Below are positions 51,670 to 64,000 of a stretch of 64,000 nt of DNA, in pieces. How positions within the stretch are numbered: position 1 is the stretch's first letter; the number at the start of each line of letters is the position of its first letter. The position numbers were made by a program, and so were the translations under genes. The stretch comes from Tillus elongatus. Its lineage: Eukaryota > Arthropoda > Insecta > Coleoptera > Cleridae. The notes under the pieces are model-generated. The model made no database searches, was not told where the DNA came from, and was given only the letters and a program-made list of their open reading frames with translations. The DNA lies in the NCBI GenBank assembly GCA_964006375.1, contig OZ023262.1, forward strand, positions 56,258,366 to 56,322,365, given 5' to 3'.

Positions 51670-54113
51670 TGTGTCCAAGATAAGGAGGGGATAGCATGGG
51701 GAAAGCAAAACCGTAAGAGATACAGCGTGGGTTAAATTAGAAAAAAGTTGCCCATTTTAGAGCTTAATTAAATGGTATTTTTTAATTTTGAAAATTCCGA
51801 TTAGTTCCGGAGATATTCGAAAAAAACTAAAATTCGCCAATTTCGGTTTTATTTTTTTCTGACGTTATTTGAGAAGATATTGAAAAACAGAAAACACTTT
51901 CTTACGTACACTTTTTAAGCTCTACGACTTTTCGTTTCCGAGAAACCATCATCCACTTTAATTTTTTAAATGCGGCCCTGCAATTTTTATTTCAAAACCT
52001 AAAACCATTTTCAAATCTTAATTATAGGATGTATCATTTGTAAAGGTTTTAATTTTTTTCAGCTTGTTTCAGTCAAAAAACAAAATGATTCAGGAAAATT
52101 CCTCTGAGTACGGTCCTGAATATTCGAAAAGCGTTTATTTCGGTAAGGTCGTACCTTTCAAAATGTCAATGAAGCACAACATTTTCAGTAAGATTCTTCA
52201 AACTTATTAATGAAAGAGAAACACATTTGTAATAAATAAACCAATAAAATAACTTGAATTCATGAAATGTAGGTACCTTATTAACTAATGAATATTATAT
52301 GTAAATAGATTATCTGCCTTAATTATAAGAGATGTTTAAACAAATCATCATTATTTTCCAGGCCTAGGTAACATCGTCTAATTGTGGAACCCAAAACATT
52401 GTTTACTGCATCTGGTGTAATTGTTTGCAATGCTTGCAAAACCAGTTGACGTAATCGTTCCTACGTGTTATTGTTTCGTTGGTATACGTAGTTTTTGACA
52501 TACCCCCCAAAGATATAAGTCAAGAGGTGTCAGATCCGGCGATCGTAGAGGCCAAGAAACCGCTGAATGCGTACCTATCCATTTGTCAGGAAAACTGCTT
52601 GATAGGTATTCTTGAACAGTTTTCAAATTATGGGCCGAGGCCCCGTCTTGTTGAAACCAGATGTTATTGACTTCTGCTAATGGTAAGTGAGCATCGAACC
52701 ATTCTTCCCAATTATTCTGCAGGAAATTTCGATACCGGTCGGAAGTTAGTGATCCATGATAAAAAAAATGCCCAATTATCCTTGTCCCCAACATCCCCAA
52801 ACACATGTTGAAACCAAAACGGTGTTGGTGCTTAGACCTTTTGTATAAACGCGGATTTCTTCTGGACCAGAAATGTGTATTTCACCTGTTGAAGATTCCG
52901 TTGTTAGTCACCATACTCTCATCAGACGATAATATTTTATTAACAAAATGTTCATCCTCTTGACATTTTCTAGTGTACCACTCACAAAATGCCCTTCGTT
53001 TTATATTGTCTCCGAGCCGTAATCCTTGGCAGATTCGAAATTTGTAAGGATGGTATTTGTTCTTACGTAAAATAAAATTTGCAGTAGATTTTGGCGTCCT
53101 AGTTAATCTTTCAATATTTCTAACCGATGTTCTAGCTTTTATGCTACAGCTAACAGTACATTATTTTGAGTTACTTCAGTGTATGGTTTGTTTCTAGTAA
53201 CAATTGGTTTCTTAAATGAACCATACTGCAATAAATTGGTAACTATTCTTCCATATATCTTTCTATTTGGCTGTACTCTTAGCTTTTCTTGTATTACTAT
53301 AGCACAAAATGTAACATTTTAACATGTCGAACTTTTCCCCAAAAGAAAAATGTCCAGCCATTTTAAAACAAATTGAAAGAGCTTGTACCCAATTAACTGT
53401 ATGTAACAAAGTGAAGTAACTGACACTGACATTTATATTTGTTGAAAGATCTTTATTGTCATTAGAGACAATTTGTTTATTTTTCAAAGCCCTCTATGTT
53501 TAGGACCTAGTCTTATGATAGTACGGTTTTATGTGTTACATTTTAATAACTAAGAAATATTACTGAAAACGTTTTTCTTCATTGACTTTTTAAAAGGTAC
53601 TACTTATAGAAATAAATGCTTTTCGAGTATTCAGGGCCGTACTCAAAAAAAATTCCCGAAAAATCATATTTTATGGCTGAAACAAGCTAAAAACATTCAA
53701 ACCATTAGAAATGACGGATCGTCTAATTTATATTTAAAAATGGTCTTAGGTTTTGAAATAAAAATTGCAGGGCCGTATTTAAAAAAAATTAAGTTGTTGA
53801 TGGTTTCTCAGAGACGAAACGTCGAATAAAAAATCTGTAAACACCAACTTGTATAGCTTAAAAAGTGTACGTAAATAAGTGTTTTCTGTTTTTCAATATC
53901 TTCGCAAATAACGTCAGAAAAAAAATAAAACCGAAATTGAAGAATTTCTGTTTTTTTTTCGAATATCTCTGGAACTAATCGGAATTTGCAAAATTTAAAA
54001 ATACCGTTTAATTGAGCTCTAAAATTGGCAACTTTTTCCTAATTTAACCTACCCTGTATCTCTTACGGTTTCCGATTTCCCCATGCTATCCCCTCCTTAC
54101 CTTGGACACACTG
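51667..54113 (-). mobile_element. Mariner-like element M6 with ~0.48-kb terminal inverted repeats
   Basis: Ends cagtgtgtccaagataagga and the complement of ccttaccttggacacactg, each next to TA. Inverted similarity runs from 51667 to about 52138 and from about 53620 to 54113. 2.45 kb total; both ends present, so a complete element with a dead transposase. Confidence 0.88.
52468..53362 (-). pseudogene. Mariner transposase (M6)
   Basis: Start at MAGHFSFGEKFDMLKCYI (minus, near 53360). Frames then break repeatedly: NRKIYGRIVTNLLQYGSF, VTRNKPYTEV, a region with NTILTNF and DYGSETI, then an open end with MCLGMLGTRIIGHFF, DRYRNFLQNNW, WFQQDGASAHN (second Asp), KWIGTHSAVSW, SPDLTPLDLYLWG (third Asp). 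The first Asp region is damaged. Confidence 0.85.
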
Positions 54114-54119
54114 TATATA

Positions 54120-57701
<3,582 letters not shown>

Positions 57702-57704
57702 TAT

Positions 57705-57720
57705 TGGTGACCCCGTGCCG
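57705..57720 (+). other. Primer binding site
   Basis: TGGTGACCCCG starts three bases after the LTR. The first 11 bases fit the 3' end of insect tRNA-Trp as I remember it, the primer reported for CsRn1-type elements. Confidence 0.6.
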
Positions 57721-57853
57721 CAAGCCGAAGATGCCCAGCCTGATGTTCCAGCCGACGTCGCCTAACTTCCACGCACGTGCTCATGCCTACAGAAAACTAA
57801 TATCTAAACAGGTCAGTCTTTTCTAATTTAAAAATTATCTGATTTTTTTCACA

Positions 57854-58624
57854 ATGGCCGAAGATTCTTCAAGCAGCAATATCATGGCAAGGGTTGCAAT
57901 AAAATTACCTCCTATATGGAGACGTAACGTGAAAATCTGGCAAATGCAGGTTGACGCCCAGTTTGATATATCGCAGATCGGTTCTGAAAAGACAAAATTC
58001 AGTCATGTACTCGCTATACTCGATCCTGATGTCGCAGAGTCAATTTCAGATTTTTTAACCCAACCATTATCATCAACCCCCTATTCAGATCTAATGAAAC
58101 GTCTTTTATTAGAATTTGAAGAGTCCGATAGTCGCAAACTAAATAAACTTTTAACAGAATTAGAATTAGGCGACAGAAAACCATCGCAACTTTTACGCGA
58201 AATGAAGTTTTTAGCCGGTAGTCAGATTGGAGAAAATTTCCTTAAAATTTTATTTCTACAACGTTTACCAGTCAACGTTCGTTCAATTTTGGCTTTGAGC
58301 AACGATTCTCTAGAAAATTTGTCGGTTACAGCAGACAAAATCGTGGAATTTTCCAGAGATAAATACAACGTGGCTGAAATTCAGTCACGCGAGCCCGACA
58401 AGCTAGCCAAATTAGAAGCGCAATTAGAGAAGCTAACAGCATCAGTCAACGAATTGCGAACACGTTCCCGATCTACCTCCCGAGAAAGACCCAAGCTTTC
58501 TCGAAACTCCATAACCACAAATTCCTCAACCTCCACGTGTTGGTATCATGAACGATTTGGCAACAAGGCCAAACGTTGCATCCAACCTTGCAATTTCAAA
58601 GCAAAACATGTGTCGGAAAACTAA
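57854..58624 (+). CDS. gag: Gag polyprotein (Gypsy, CsRn1-like)
   Basis: 256 codons from ATG to TAA. N-terminal part has [20 protein letters not shown] and [10 protein letters not shown], typical of insect Gag capsids; middle [14 protein letters not shown] and [13 protein letters not shown]; a coiled Lys/Glu stretch [18 protein letters not shown]; a basic Ser/Arg-rich segment (about 198-220); then a CHCC-type zinc finger CWYHERFG with RCIQPC (about 234-250), differing from the usual CCHC. It would assemble the particle and bind RNA. It overlaps pol in the -1 frame, so Gag-Pol needs a frameshift. Confidence 0.9.
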   Translation: MAEDSSSSNIMARVAIKLPPIWRRNVKIWQMQVDAQFDISQIGSEKTKFSHVLAILDPDVAESISDFLTQPLSSTPYSDLMKRLLLEFEESDSRKLNKLLTELELGDRKPSQLLREMKFLAGSQIGENFLKILFLQRLPVNVRSILALSNDSLENLSVTADKIVEFSRDKYNVAEIQSREPDKLAKLEAQLEKLTASVNELRTRSRSTSRERPKLSRNSITTNSSTSTCWYHERFGNKAKRCIQPCNFKAKHVSEN

Positions 58625-61600
58625 TAAGGCACTCCCTCCACGCGGCAGGAGACGAGAGCCACCTAACACGCCGCCTTTTTATTTTTGATAGACGCTCCAA
58701 TATGAAATTTCTAATCGACTCTGGAGCGGATATTTCAGTTATTCCACCCACTCACGACCAACGGAAATTTCAATCGAAACGTACCTTGTATGCTGCAAAC
58801 GGGACCCCTATTCATACCTATGGCGAACAACTATTAGATTTGGATCTAGGTTTACGCCGTAGGTTCTGCTGGCCCTTCACACTTGCCGATATCAAGCAAC
58901 CAATTATAGGCGCTGATTTTCTAGCAGAGTTTGCTTTACTTGTAGATATGAAACATAGACGTTTAATCGATACAAAGACAAACCTCTCTAAGACCGGTGC
59001 TAACCCACCACCAGGATTTAATTCTAAAATTCATCTCGTAGACCCGACACACCAGTACTTCAAATTGCTACAACAATTTCCTGACCTGTTTAAGGAAACT
59101 TCTTCTAGCAACCTTCCAGAGGTTGAGTTCTTCCATACTATAAGTACGGAAGGACCACCTGTCACTGCAAAAGCTAGAAGATTGCCCCCGGAAAAGCTAG
59201 CTCAAGCAAAGCTAGAATTCCAGCACATGATGGACTTGGGAATTTGTAGACCCTCCAAAAGTCCATGGTCAAGCCCCCTCCACATGGTGCAAAAAAAGGA
59301 TGGCTCATGGAGACCATGTGGGGATTACCGAGCACTAAACGCTAAAACAATCCCAGACAAATATCCCATTCCAAATTTGCAGGATTTTAATGCCCAGTTA
59401 GAAGGCAAACGTATTTTTTCAAAATTAGATATCATTCGCGCTTTCCATCACATCCCAGTAGCACCTCAAGATATTCCCAAAACAGCAGTCATAACTCCAT
59501 TTGGGTTATTCGAATTTGTTAAAACCCCATTTGGCCTTCGTAATTCAGCACAAACATTTCAAAGATATTTACATTCAATTTTAAGACATCTTGACTTTGC
59601 CTACTCCTATCTTGACGATATTCTCGTTGCATCAGCCTCTGAAAAAGAACATCAAGAGCATCTAGCAAAACTTTTTCAGACACTTCAAGACAACGGCATC
59701 CGTATCAATTCATCTAAATGTGAATTCGGAGTGGCCGAAATTTCATTTTTAGGTTTTCGTGTAAATAAATCTGGATTATTTCCACTTCCTGAACGCATCA
59801 AAGCTATTACCGACCTACCTCTTCCCGATACCATTGAAAAACTCAGAAGATTTCTAGGTCTCATAAATTTCTACCGTCGTTCTCTTCCACGTGCTGCGGA
59901 AATTCAGCAACCACTATTCGACCTCTGCCAGAATCCCAAAAAACGCGACAAACGTAAAATCGAGTGGACTCCTCAGACTCGAGAAGCATTCGAACGTTTG
60001 AAAGAGGCACTAAAAAACGCTACACTAATAGCTCATCCGTCTTCTTCGCTACCACTGATTCTCCATGTCGATGCTTCTGATTATGCCGTAGGCGCTTCCC
60101 TCCAACAATTACGTGATCAAACACTAGAACCCCTAGGTTTCTACTCTAAAAAGCTTACTTCAGCCCAAAAATCTTACAGCACCTACGATCGCGAACTTCT
60201 AGCTGCTTATCAGGCAGTTAAATACTTTAGATATACCCTAGAAGGTCGCCATTTCACCATTTATACGGACCACAAACCTTTGACATACGCTTTTGAACAA
60301 CGCGTCGATAAAGCATCTCCAAGGCAACTACGACATTTAGACTTCCTAGGTCAATTTACCACAGACATTCGCTACATACCAGGTCCTACAAACATTCCCG
60401 CAGACTATTGTTCTCGCATTGAAACAATTTCACTTTCTTCCACTGTGTCACTCCAAGAAATTGCGCAAGCTCAGTCATCTTGTGAGGAACTCAAACACCT
60501 TCTGCAGTCTAAATCTTCCTCATACAAATTTCAAAACATGCCTCTTGACAACGGAATGAATCTTATTTGCGATTCTTCTTCAAAGAAACTTCGCCCATTC
60601 ATTCCGCTCAAATTTCGCCGAAAGATTTTCGATTCTATCCACAATTTATCTCACCCAGGCATATCAGCTTCAGTCGATCTGGTCCAGGATAGATTTTGTT
60701 GGCCCAAATTGAAACGCGATGTATCTCTTTGGTCTAAAACTTGCATTCCCTGCCAGAAAGTCAAGATATGGAGACACACTTCCAGTGCCATTGGACAATA
60801 CACCCCAGCCATGAGAAGATTCTCGCATATAAATGTTGACATTGTGGGACCATTACCACTATCACAAGGTCAACGCTATCTGTTAACAATAATAGACAGA
60901 TTTTCTCGATGGCCCGAAGCAATTCCATTGTCAGATATTACAGCAGAAACAGTAGCGAACACTATTTTATCATGCTGGATCTCTCGTTTCGGTGTTCCGC
61001 AATACATCACCACAGACAGAGGTAAACAATTCGATTGCCACCTTTTCACACACCTCACTAAAACACTAGGTGCAGACCACATCAAGACCACAGCTTACCA
61101 CCCAGCAGCAAATGGTGTAATCGAGAGATGGCATAGAGTTCTGAAACAGGCCTTGAAAGCTCATATGGACGAAAACTGGGTCGCTAAATTGCCAATTGTG
61201 TTACTAGGACTCAGATCGTACATAATTCCAGAATATCGCTCAACACCCGCTGAAATAGTCTATGGAGAATCAATCAAACTTCCCACCGACTTTTTCAACA
61301 GCACACAAGCTCATGATGTTCCACCACTTATATCTCAGCTGAAAGAAGACATAAGGAAACTTCGACCAGTACCTTTTAAACACCATACTGCAAAAAAGGT
61401 ATTTGTCCATCCTAAGCTTATGGAAGCTCCTTTTGTTTTTGTTCGCATTGATATTCCGCGAAAAACTCTCGAACCAGTTTATGACGGCCCCTTTGAAGTG
61501 TTATCCCGAACTGACAAAGTCTTCAAAATCAAGAAATCACACGGAGAAGAGACAATTTCTGTTGACCGTCTTAAACCCGCATTCATTCTTTGTGATAACG

Positions 61601-61797
61601 AACAGACAACTTTCCACCCTCAGAGACATCCTAGTGAAACTGAAAGTGACAGTGAAAGTCCAACACCTAGTGAAACTGAAAGTGACAGTGAAAGTCCAAC
61701 ACCCAGTGAAACTGAAAGTGACAGTGAAGTTCCCGTTCCCGTTCAAACTACACGCCATGGACGTAGAGTTCGATTTCCACGAAGATACTTGAACTAA
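58552..61797 (+). CDS. pol: Pol polyprotein: protease, RT, RNase H, integrase
   Basis: The frame is open from 58552 (after a TGA) and there is no ATG near its start, so it is read by -1 frameshift from gag in the 58552-58624 overlap. Numbering from 58576: protease [13 protein letters not shown] (Asp48); [15 protein letters not shown] (Asp285), [18 protein letters not shown] (345-348); RNase [14 protein letters not shown] (Asp499), YDRELLA, YTDHKPL; integrase zinc-binding H/H/C/C from His689 (SHPG, CIPCQ); catalytic Asp755, Asp814 and Glu850 (DD35E). C-terminus: three near-identical 12-residue repeats of [12 protein letters not shown] type, then [11 protein letters not shown]. No stop or shift seen over more than 1070 codons. 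Converts element RNA to DNA and inserts it. Confidence 0.93.
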   Translation, partial: TIWQQGQTLHPTLQFQSKTCVGKLIRHSLHAAGDESHLTRRLFIFDRRSNMKFLIDSGADISVIPPTHDQRKFQSKRTLYAANGTPIHTYGEQLLDLDLGLRRRFCWPFTLADIKQPIIGADFLAEFALLVDMKHRRLIDTKTNLSKTGANPPPGFNSKIHLVDPTHQYFKLLQQFPDLFKETSSSNLPEVEFFHTISTEGPPVTAKARRLPPEKLAQAKLEFQHMMDLGICRPSKSPWSSPLHMVQKKDGSWRPCGDYRALNAKTIPDKYPIPNLQDFNAQLEGKRIFSKLDIIRAFHHIPVAPQDIPKTAVITPFGLFEFVKTPFGLRNSAQTFQRYLHSILRHLDFAYSYLDDILVASASEKEHQEHLAKLFQTLQDNGIRINSSKCEFGVAEISFLGFRVNKSGLFPLPERIKAITDLPLPDTIEKLRRFLGLINFYRRSLPRAAEIQQPLFDLCQNPKKRDKRKIEWTPQTREAFERLKEALKNATLIAHPSSSLPLILHVDASDYAVGASLQQLRDQTLEPLGFYSKKLTSAQKSYSTYDRELLAAYQAVKYFRYTLEGRHFTIYTDHKPLTYAFEQRVDKASPRQLRHLDFLGQFTTDIRYIPGPTNIPADYCSRIETISLSSTVSLQEIAQAQSSCEELKHLLQSKSSSYKFQNMPLDNGMNLICDSSSKKLRPFIPLKFRRKIFDSIHNLSHPGISASVDLVQDRFCWPKLKRDVSLWSKTCIPCQKVKIWRHTSSAIGQYTPAMRRFSHINVDIVGPLPLSQGQRYLLTIIDRFSRWPEAIPLSDITAETVANTILSCWISRFGVPQYITTDRGKQFDCHLFTHLTKTLGADHIKTTAYHPAANGVIERWHRVLKQALKAHMDENWVAKLPIVLLGLRSYIIPEYRSTPAEIVYGESIKLPTDFFNSTQAHDVPPLISQLKEDIRKLRPVPFKHHTAKKVFVHPKLMEAPFVFVRIDIPRKTLEPVYDGPFEVLSRTDKVFKIKKSHGEETISVDRLKPAFILCDNEQTTFHPQRHPSETESDSESPTPSETESDSESPTPSETESDSEVPVPVQTTRHGRRVRFPRRYLN

Positions 61798-61810
61798 TAG
61801 CGTTGCCACT

Positions 61811-61820
61811 GAGAGGGGAG
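61811..61820 (+). other. Polypurine tract
   Basis: gagaggggag two bases before the 3' LTR; primes plus-strand DNA. Confidence 0.8.
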
Positions 61821-61822
61821 TA

Positions 61823-62139
61823 TGTGGCGGTGGTTCCGACCGCAGTGTTTTAGTCAACACTACCCTATGTTTCTCTTGACAGCTAAAACGTTGCGTTACG
61901 TTATTCGACAGCAAGCTGTCAAGAACTACTATATAAGAGACACCAGGGATCTCTCTCGCTCTCTCATCGCTACTAACCGACACAGTGAAGATACGTCTCT
62001 CCACGCTCGGTCAGTTATCTGTTATGTGCTGTCTGTGATTGTTTTATAGTTAAATGTATAGTTTATTCAGTTAGTGAAATAATAAAGTATATTAAATGTT
62101 TACGTATGGATTTAATATCAACAAGTGCAATTAACATCC

Positions 62140-62140
<1 letters not shown>
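61823..62140 (+). repeat. 3' LTR, 318 bp
   Basis: Same length and sequence as the 5' LTR apart from the one difference noted. Confidence 0.92.

Positions 62141-62233
<93 letters not shown>
62141..62233. repeat. (TA)n microsatellite
   Basis: Lies between the Gypsy 3' LTR and the Tc1-like left end. Confidence 0.98.
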
Positions 62234-62236
<3 letters not shown>

Positions 62237-63842
62237 CCATGCGAAACTATTGGACTCACCTTTGAATTTTACAATTATTCCTAATAATTCGAATTTTATG
62301 AACGCAATGGTTGAGTGGTTAGGCAACCAGTTAAATACATGTGTTTCACGAGTTATTCAAGGTTTTAATGTTTTATTCTGTGATTTAACCTAGAGAAAAT
62401 CGTTATTTTGTCATATCTATCATGTTTCACTTCTATTTAGGTGTGGTTGAAAAAGTTTGTACAGTTAATTATCGAGTGTTTTGTTGGTTTTTCTTCATTA
62501 TATTGTCGCAATGAGTAATTACAAACATTATTACTAGTTAATAGATAGTTAGATTGTAAATAATTATTAATTTCATTATTATAAAGTGCCATACAATATT
62601 TGACTGTCTCTTTCACAGATGAGGAGTGCCAAAGACTTATCTCCTGACCAAATTGGGCAGATTACAGACCTTTTGAGGTCTTTCAGTCACAACCAAAGAT
62701 CAATTGCGAAACTATGTGTTTTCACAAGCTTCTGTCCGGCGAATCAGACAAAAACTGAAGGCCGCTCAGCCTACGGGACCACACCGGAAAGGGAACTCTG
62801 GTAGGAAAAGGGCCATTACTCCCAGAGGACAGAGGTTCTTGAGGAATGTTGTCCTTGAAAATATAAAGCTTTCTTATAGGGAGTTGAAAAAGAAGTTTGA
62901 TGAGTCAGAGCGCATAGCATCAGAAAGGATTATCCAACGAAACCTGTTTGTAATGGGTTTCAAAAGTAGAAGACCAGTCAAAAAGCCAAAATTGAAAAAA
63001 TTATAAAAGCCAAATATAAATGGGCAAATTCTTACAGGCAGTTCACTTTGGATGATTGGACAATGATAAATACCTAATGGAATACAACAATACCATAATT
63101 TTTTTCATTGTTAATATTGTAACGTTATTGCAGGTTTGCTTTAGTGATAAATCCACTTTTCAAATACTCACTGACAAGTCACAGCATGTCCAGCGCAGGC
63201 CTCGAGATAAATATCACCCTAATTGTGTGATCAAGACAATTAACCCTACTTCAGGGATGGTTTGGTCTGTCATTAGTGGAAACCGCTGGGGCGCCTTTAT
63301 GTCGTTGAAGGCACAATGCGGCAAGCCCAGTATAAAAAGGTATTGCAGGATCGTTTTATTCCCCAACACCAGGATTGGTTTCAAGATGGTCCAAGAATAT
63401 TCATGCAAGATGGTGGACCATGCCATACTGCTAAATCTATTTAAAAATTCTTGGAAGATACCAGAATTCCGGTTTTGCGGTGGCCTGGGAACTCTCCGAA
63501 CATGAACCCCATTGAGAATGTCTGGGAGTGTCTCAGAAGGGAATTGGGGAAGGAAACAATCATCAATAAGGTTCAATTGATAGAAAGAATAATCTATCAA
63601 TGAAACCACAATAGTAAATTAAAAGAAATCGCTCTTCGATGCTTTGAGAGTATGCCTCGTAGAAGTAGCGCATTATTAAAACTGAAGTGGGGCTTGACCA
63701 AATATTGATTTTTCTTTAAATTTTTTAATAATTTTGTAAATGAACTGATGGATAGATATGTAAATGAAAATAGCTTTTCAATTCCGCAGAAAACTTGATT
63801 TTAAATGAAAATTCACGGTTAGTCCAATAATTTGGCAATTTA
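62234..63842 (+). mobile_element. Tc1-like element
   Basis: Left end with aaactattggactcacc and ttgaatttt, right end with aaaattcacggttagtccaa and ttggcaatt; imperfect inverted repeats of about 35 bp next to TA. Contains a broken transposase. Confidence 0.8.
62619..63705 (+). pseudogene. Tc1-like transposase (DD34E type)
   Basis: Begins MRSAKDLSPDQIGQITDLL (first helix-turn-helix), shifts near 62704 to SQASVRRIRQKLKA, GRKRAITPRGQRFLRN, LSYRELKKKFDES, a stop at 63004, then an AT-rich extra segment (about 63063-63132) that ends in attgcag before VCFSDKSTF (first Asp). Next PRDKYHPNCVIKTI, VWSVISGNRWG, a shifted MQDGGPCHTA-like second motif near 63400, and WPGNSPNMNPIENVWE (third residue Glu). 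The extra segment could be a small insertion or a poor intron (no GT donor seen). Dead copy. Confidence 0.85.
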
Positions 63843-64000
63843 TGTCAACTGATCCGTGATCATAACATACGAGTAAATATAAGTTAAGTGCATAGTTTAA
63901 GGCAGTTCTCTATTAGACTTAGCTCCGTGTTTTGCAAATCTCATAGTTTAAATAATTGTAGCTCAAAAGCTTGGATAAATAAATAAATTTATTTAAAAGG
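63843..64000. other. Unrecognised end of window
   Basis: AT-rich; ends in a taaataaataaattta tract. Nothing identified. Confidence 0.4.

Noticed and set aside
53795..53840. Hammerhead-like gagacgaaacgtc in the right inverted repeat of M6
   Set aside because: The upstream box reads UUGAUGG, the equivalent left-arm sequence lacks GAAACGUC, and it lies in a mariner TIR; a chance resemblance.
58576..58578. Start of pol at 58576
   Set aside because: The codon is TTG, not ATG; the frame is open further upstream and expression by frameshift is more plausible.
61537..62004. 155-codon minus-strand ORF over the pol end and 3' LTR
   Set aside because: Antisense shadow of the intact pol frame and LTR; a similar shadow occurs at the 5' LTR.

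Overview
The window looks like a piece of an AT-rich arthropod (most likely insect) nuclear genome. The evidence is the set of mobile elements (mariner transposases with a DUF4817-like N-terminus, Penelope-like elements, a CsRn1-like Ty3/Gypsy element, tRNA-derived SINEs and a lepidopteran/coleopteran-style microsatellite-associated repeat), together with a single recognisable host exon. No prokaryotic gene organisation is visible. The species cannot be named from the sequence.

Almost everything recognisable is transposable element. By eye, about a third of the window consists of copies, often inverted and nested, of one AT-rich non-coding family. I call it the TA-core repeat: a left block with a terminal hairpin, a (TA)n array and a right block of about 1.1 kb. 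At least 28 long (TA)n, (GT)n or mixed arrays are scattered through the window, and most complete elements sit directly against one. Layout: 0-4.2 kb, LINE RT fragment and a Penelope-like inverted pair (PLE-A); 4.9-6 kb, palindrome with 70-bp tandem arrays; 7-10 kb, two mariner pseudogenes; 10.7-15 kb, SINEs and TA-core repeats; 15.3-19.1 kb, a Jockey/CR1-like LINE inserted in a second Penelope-like pair (PLE-B); 19-34 kb, TA-core repeats, SINE, tRNA-Pro-like pseudogene and remnants of a third Penelope-like family (PLE-C); 34.7-39 kb and 42-44 kb, mariners with long inverted repeats; 44-50 kb, TA-core repeats and a GC-rich RNase H-bearing LINE fragment; 50.9-51.0 kb, last exon of a probable equilibrative nucleoside transporter on the minus strand; 51.7-57.3 kb, two abutting mariners with 0.5-0.9 kb inverted repeats; 57.4-62.1 kb, an apparently intact Gypsy element; 62.2-63.8 kb, a Tc1-like element.

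The most unusual content is RNA-level. I find fourteen sites that fold as hammerhead ribozymes (HHR) or obvious relatives, in at least five sequence families. Several lie in the terminal repeats of Penelope-like elements, where such ribozymes are known. Most come as inverted pairs whose two ribozymes point outward from a palindrome. One 234-bp palindrome consisting of two head-to-head ribozymes and flanking sequence sits inside a mariner terminal repeat and is flanked by an 11-bp direct repeat, which shows that the non-coding ribozyme unit itself moved. Two further families carry UUGANAA in place of CUGANGA. That change alters both partners of the core C3-G8 pair while keeping them complementary, so they are candidate natural variants of the ribozyme core.

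The only elements with open frames good enough to look recently active are in the Gypsy copy (two LTRs differing at one position that I can see, gag and pol uninterrupted). All mariner, Tc1, LINE and Penelope coding regions are broken.
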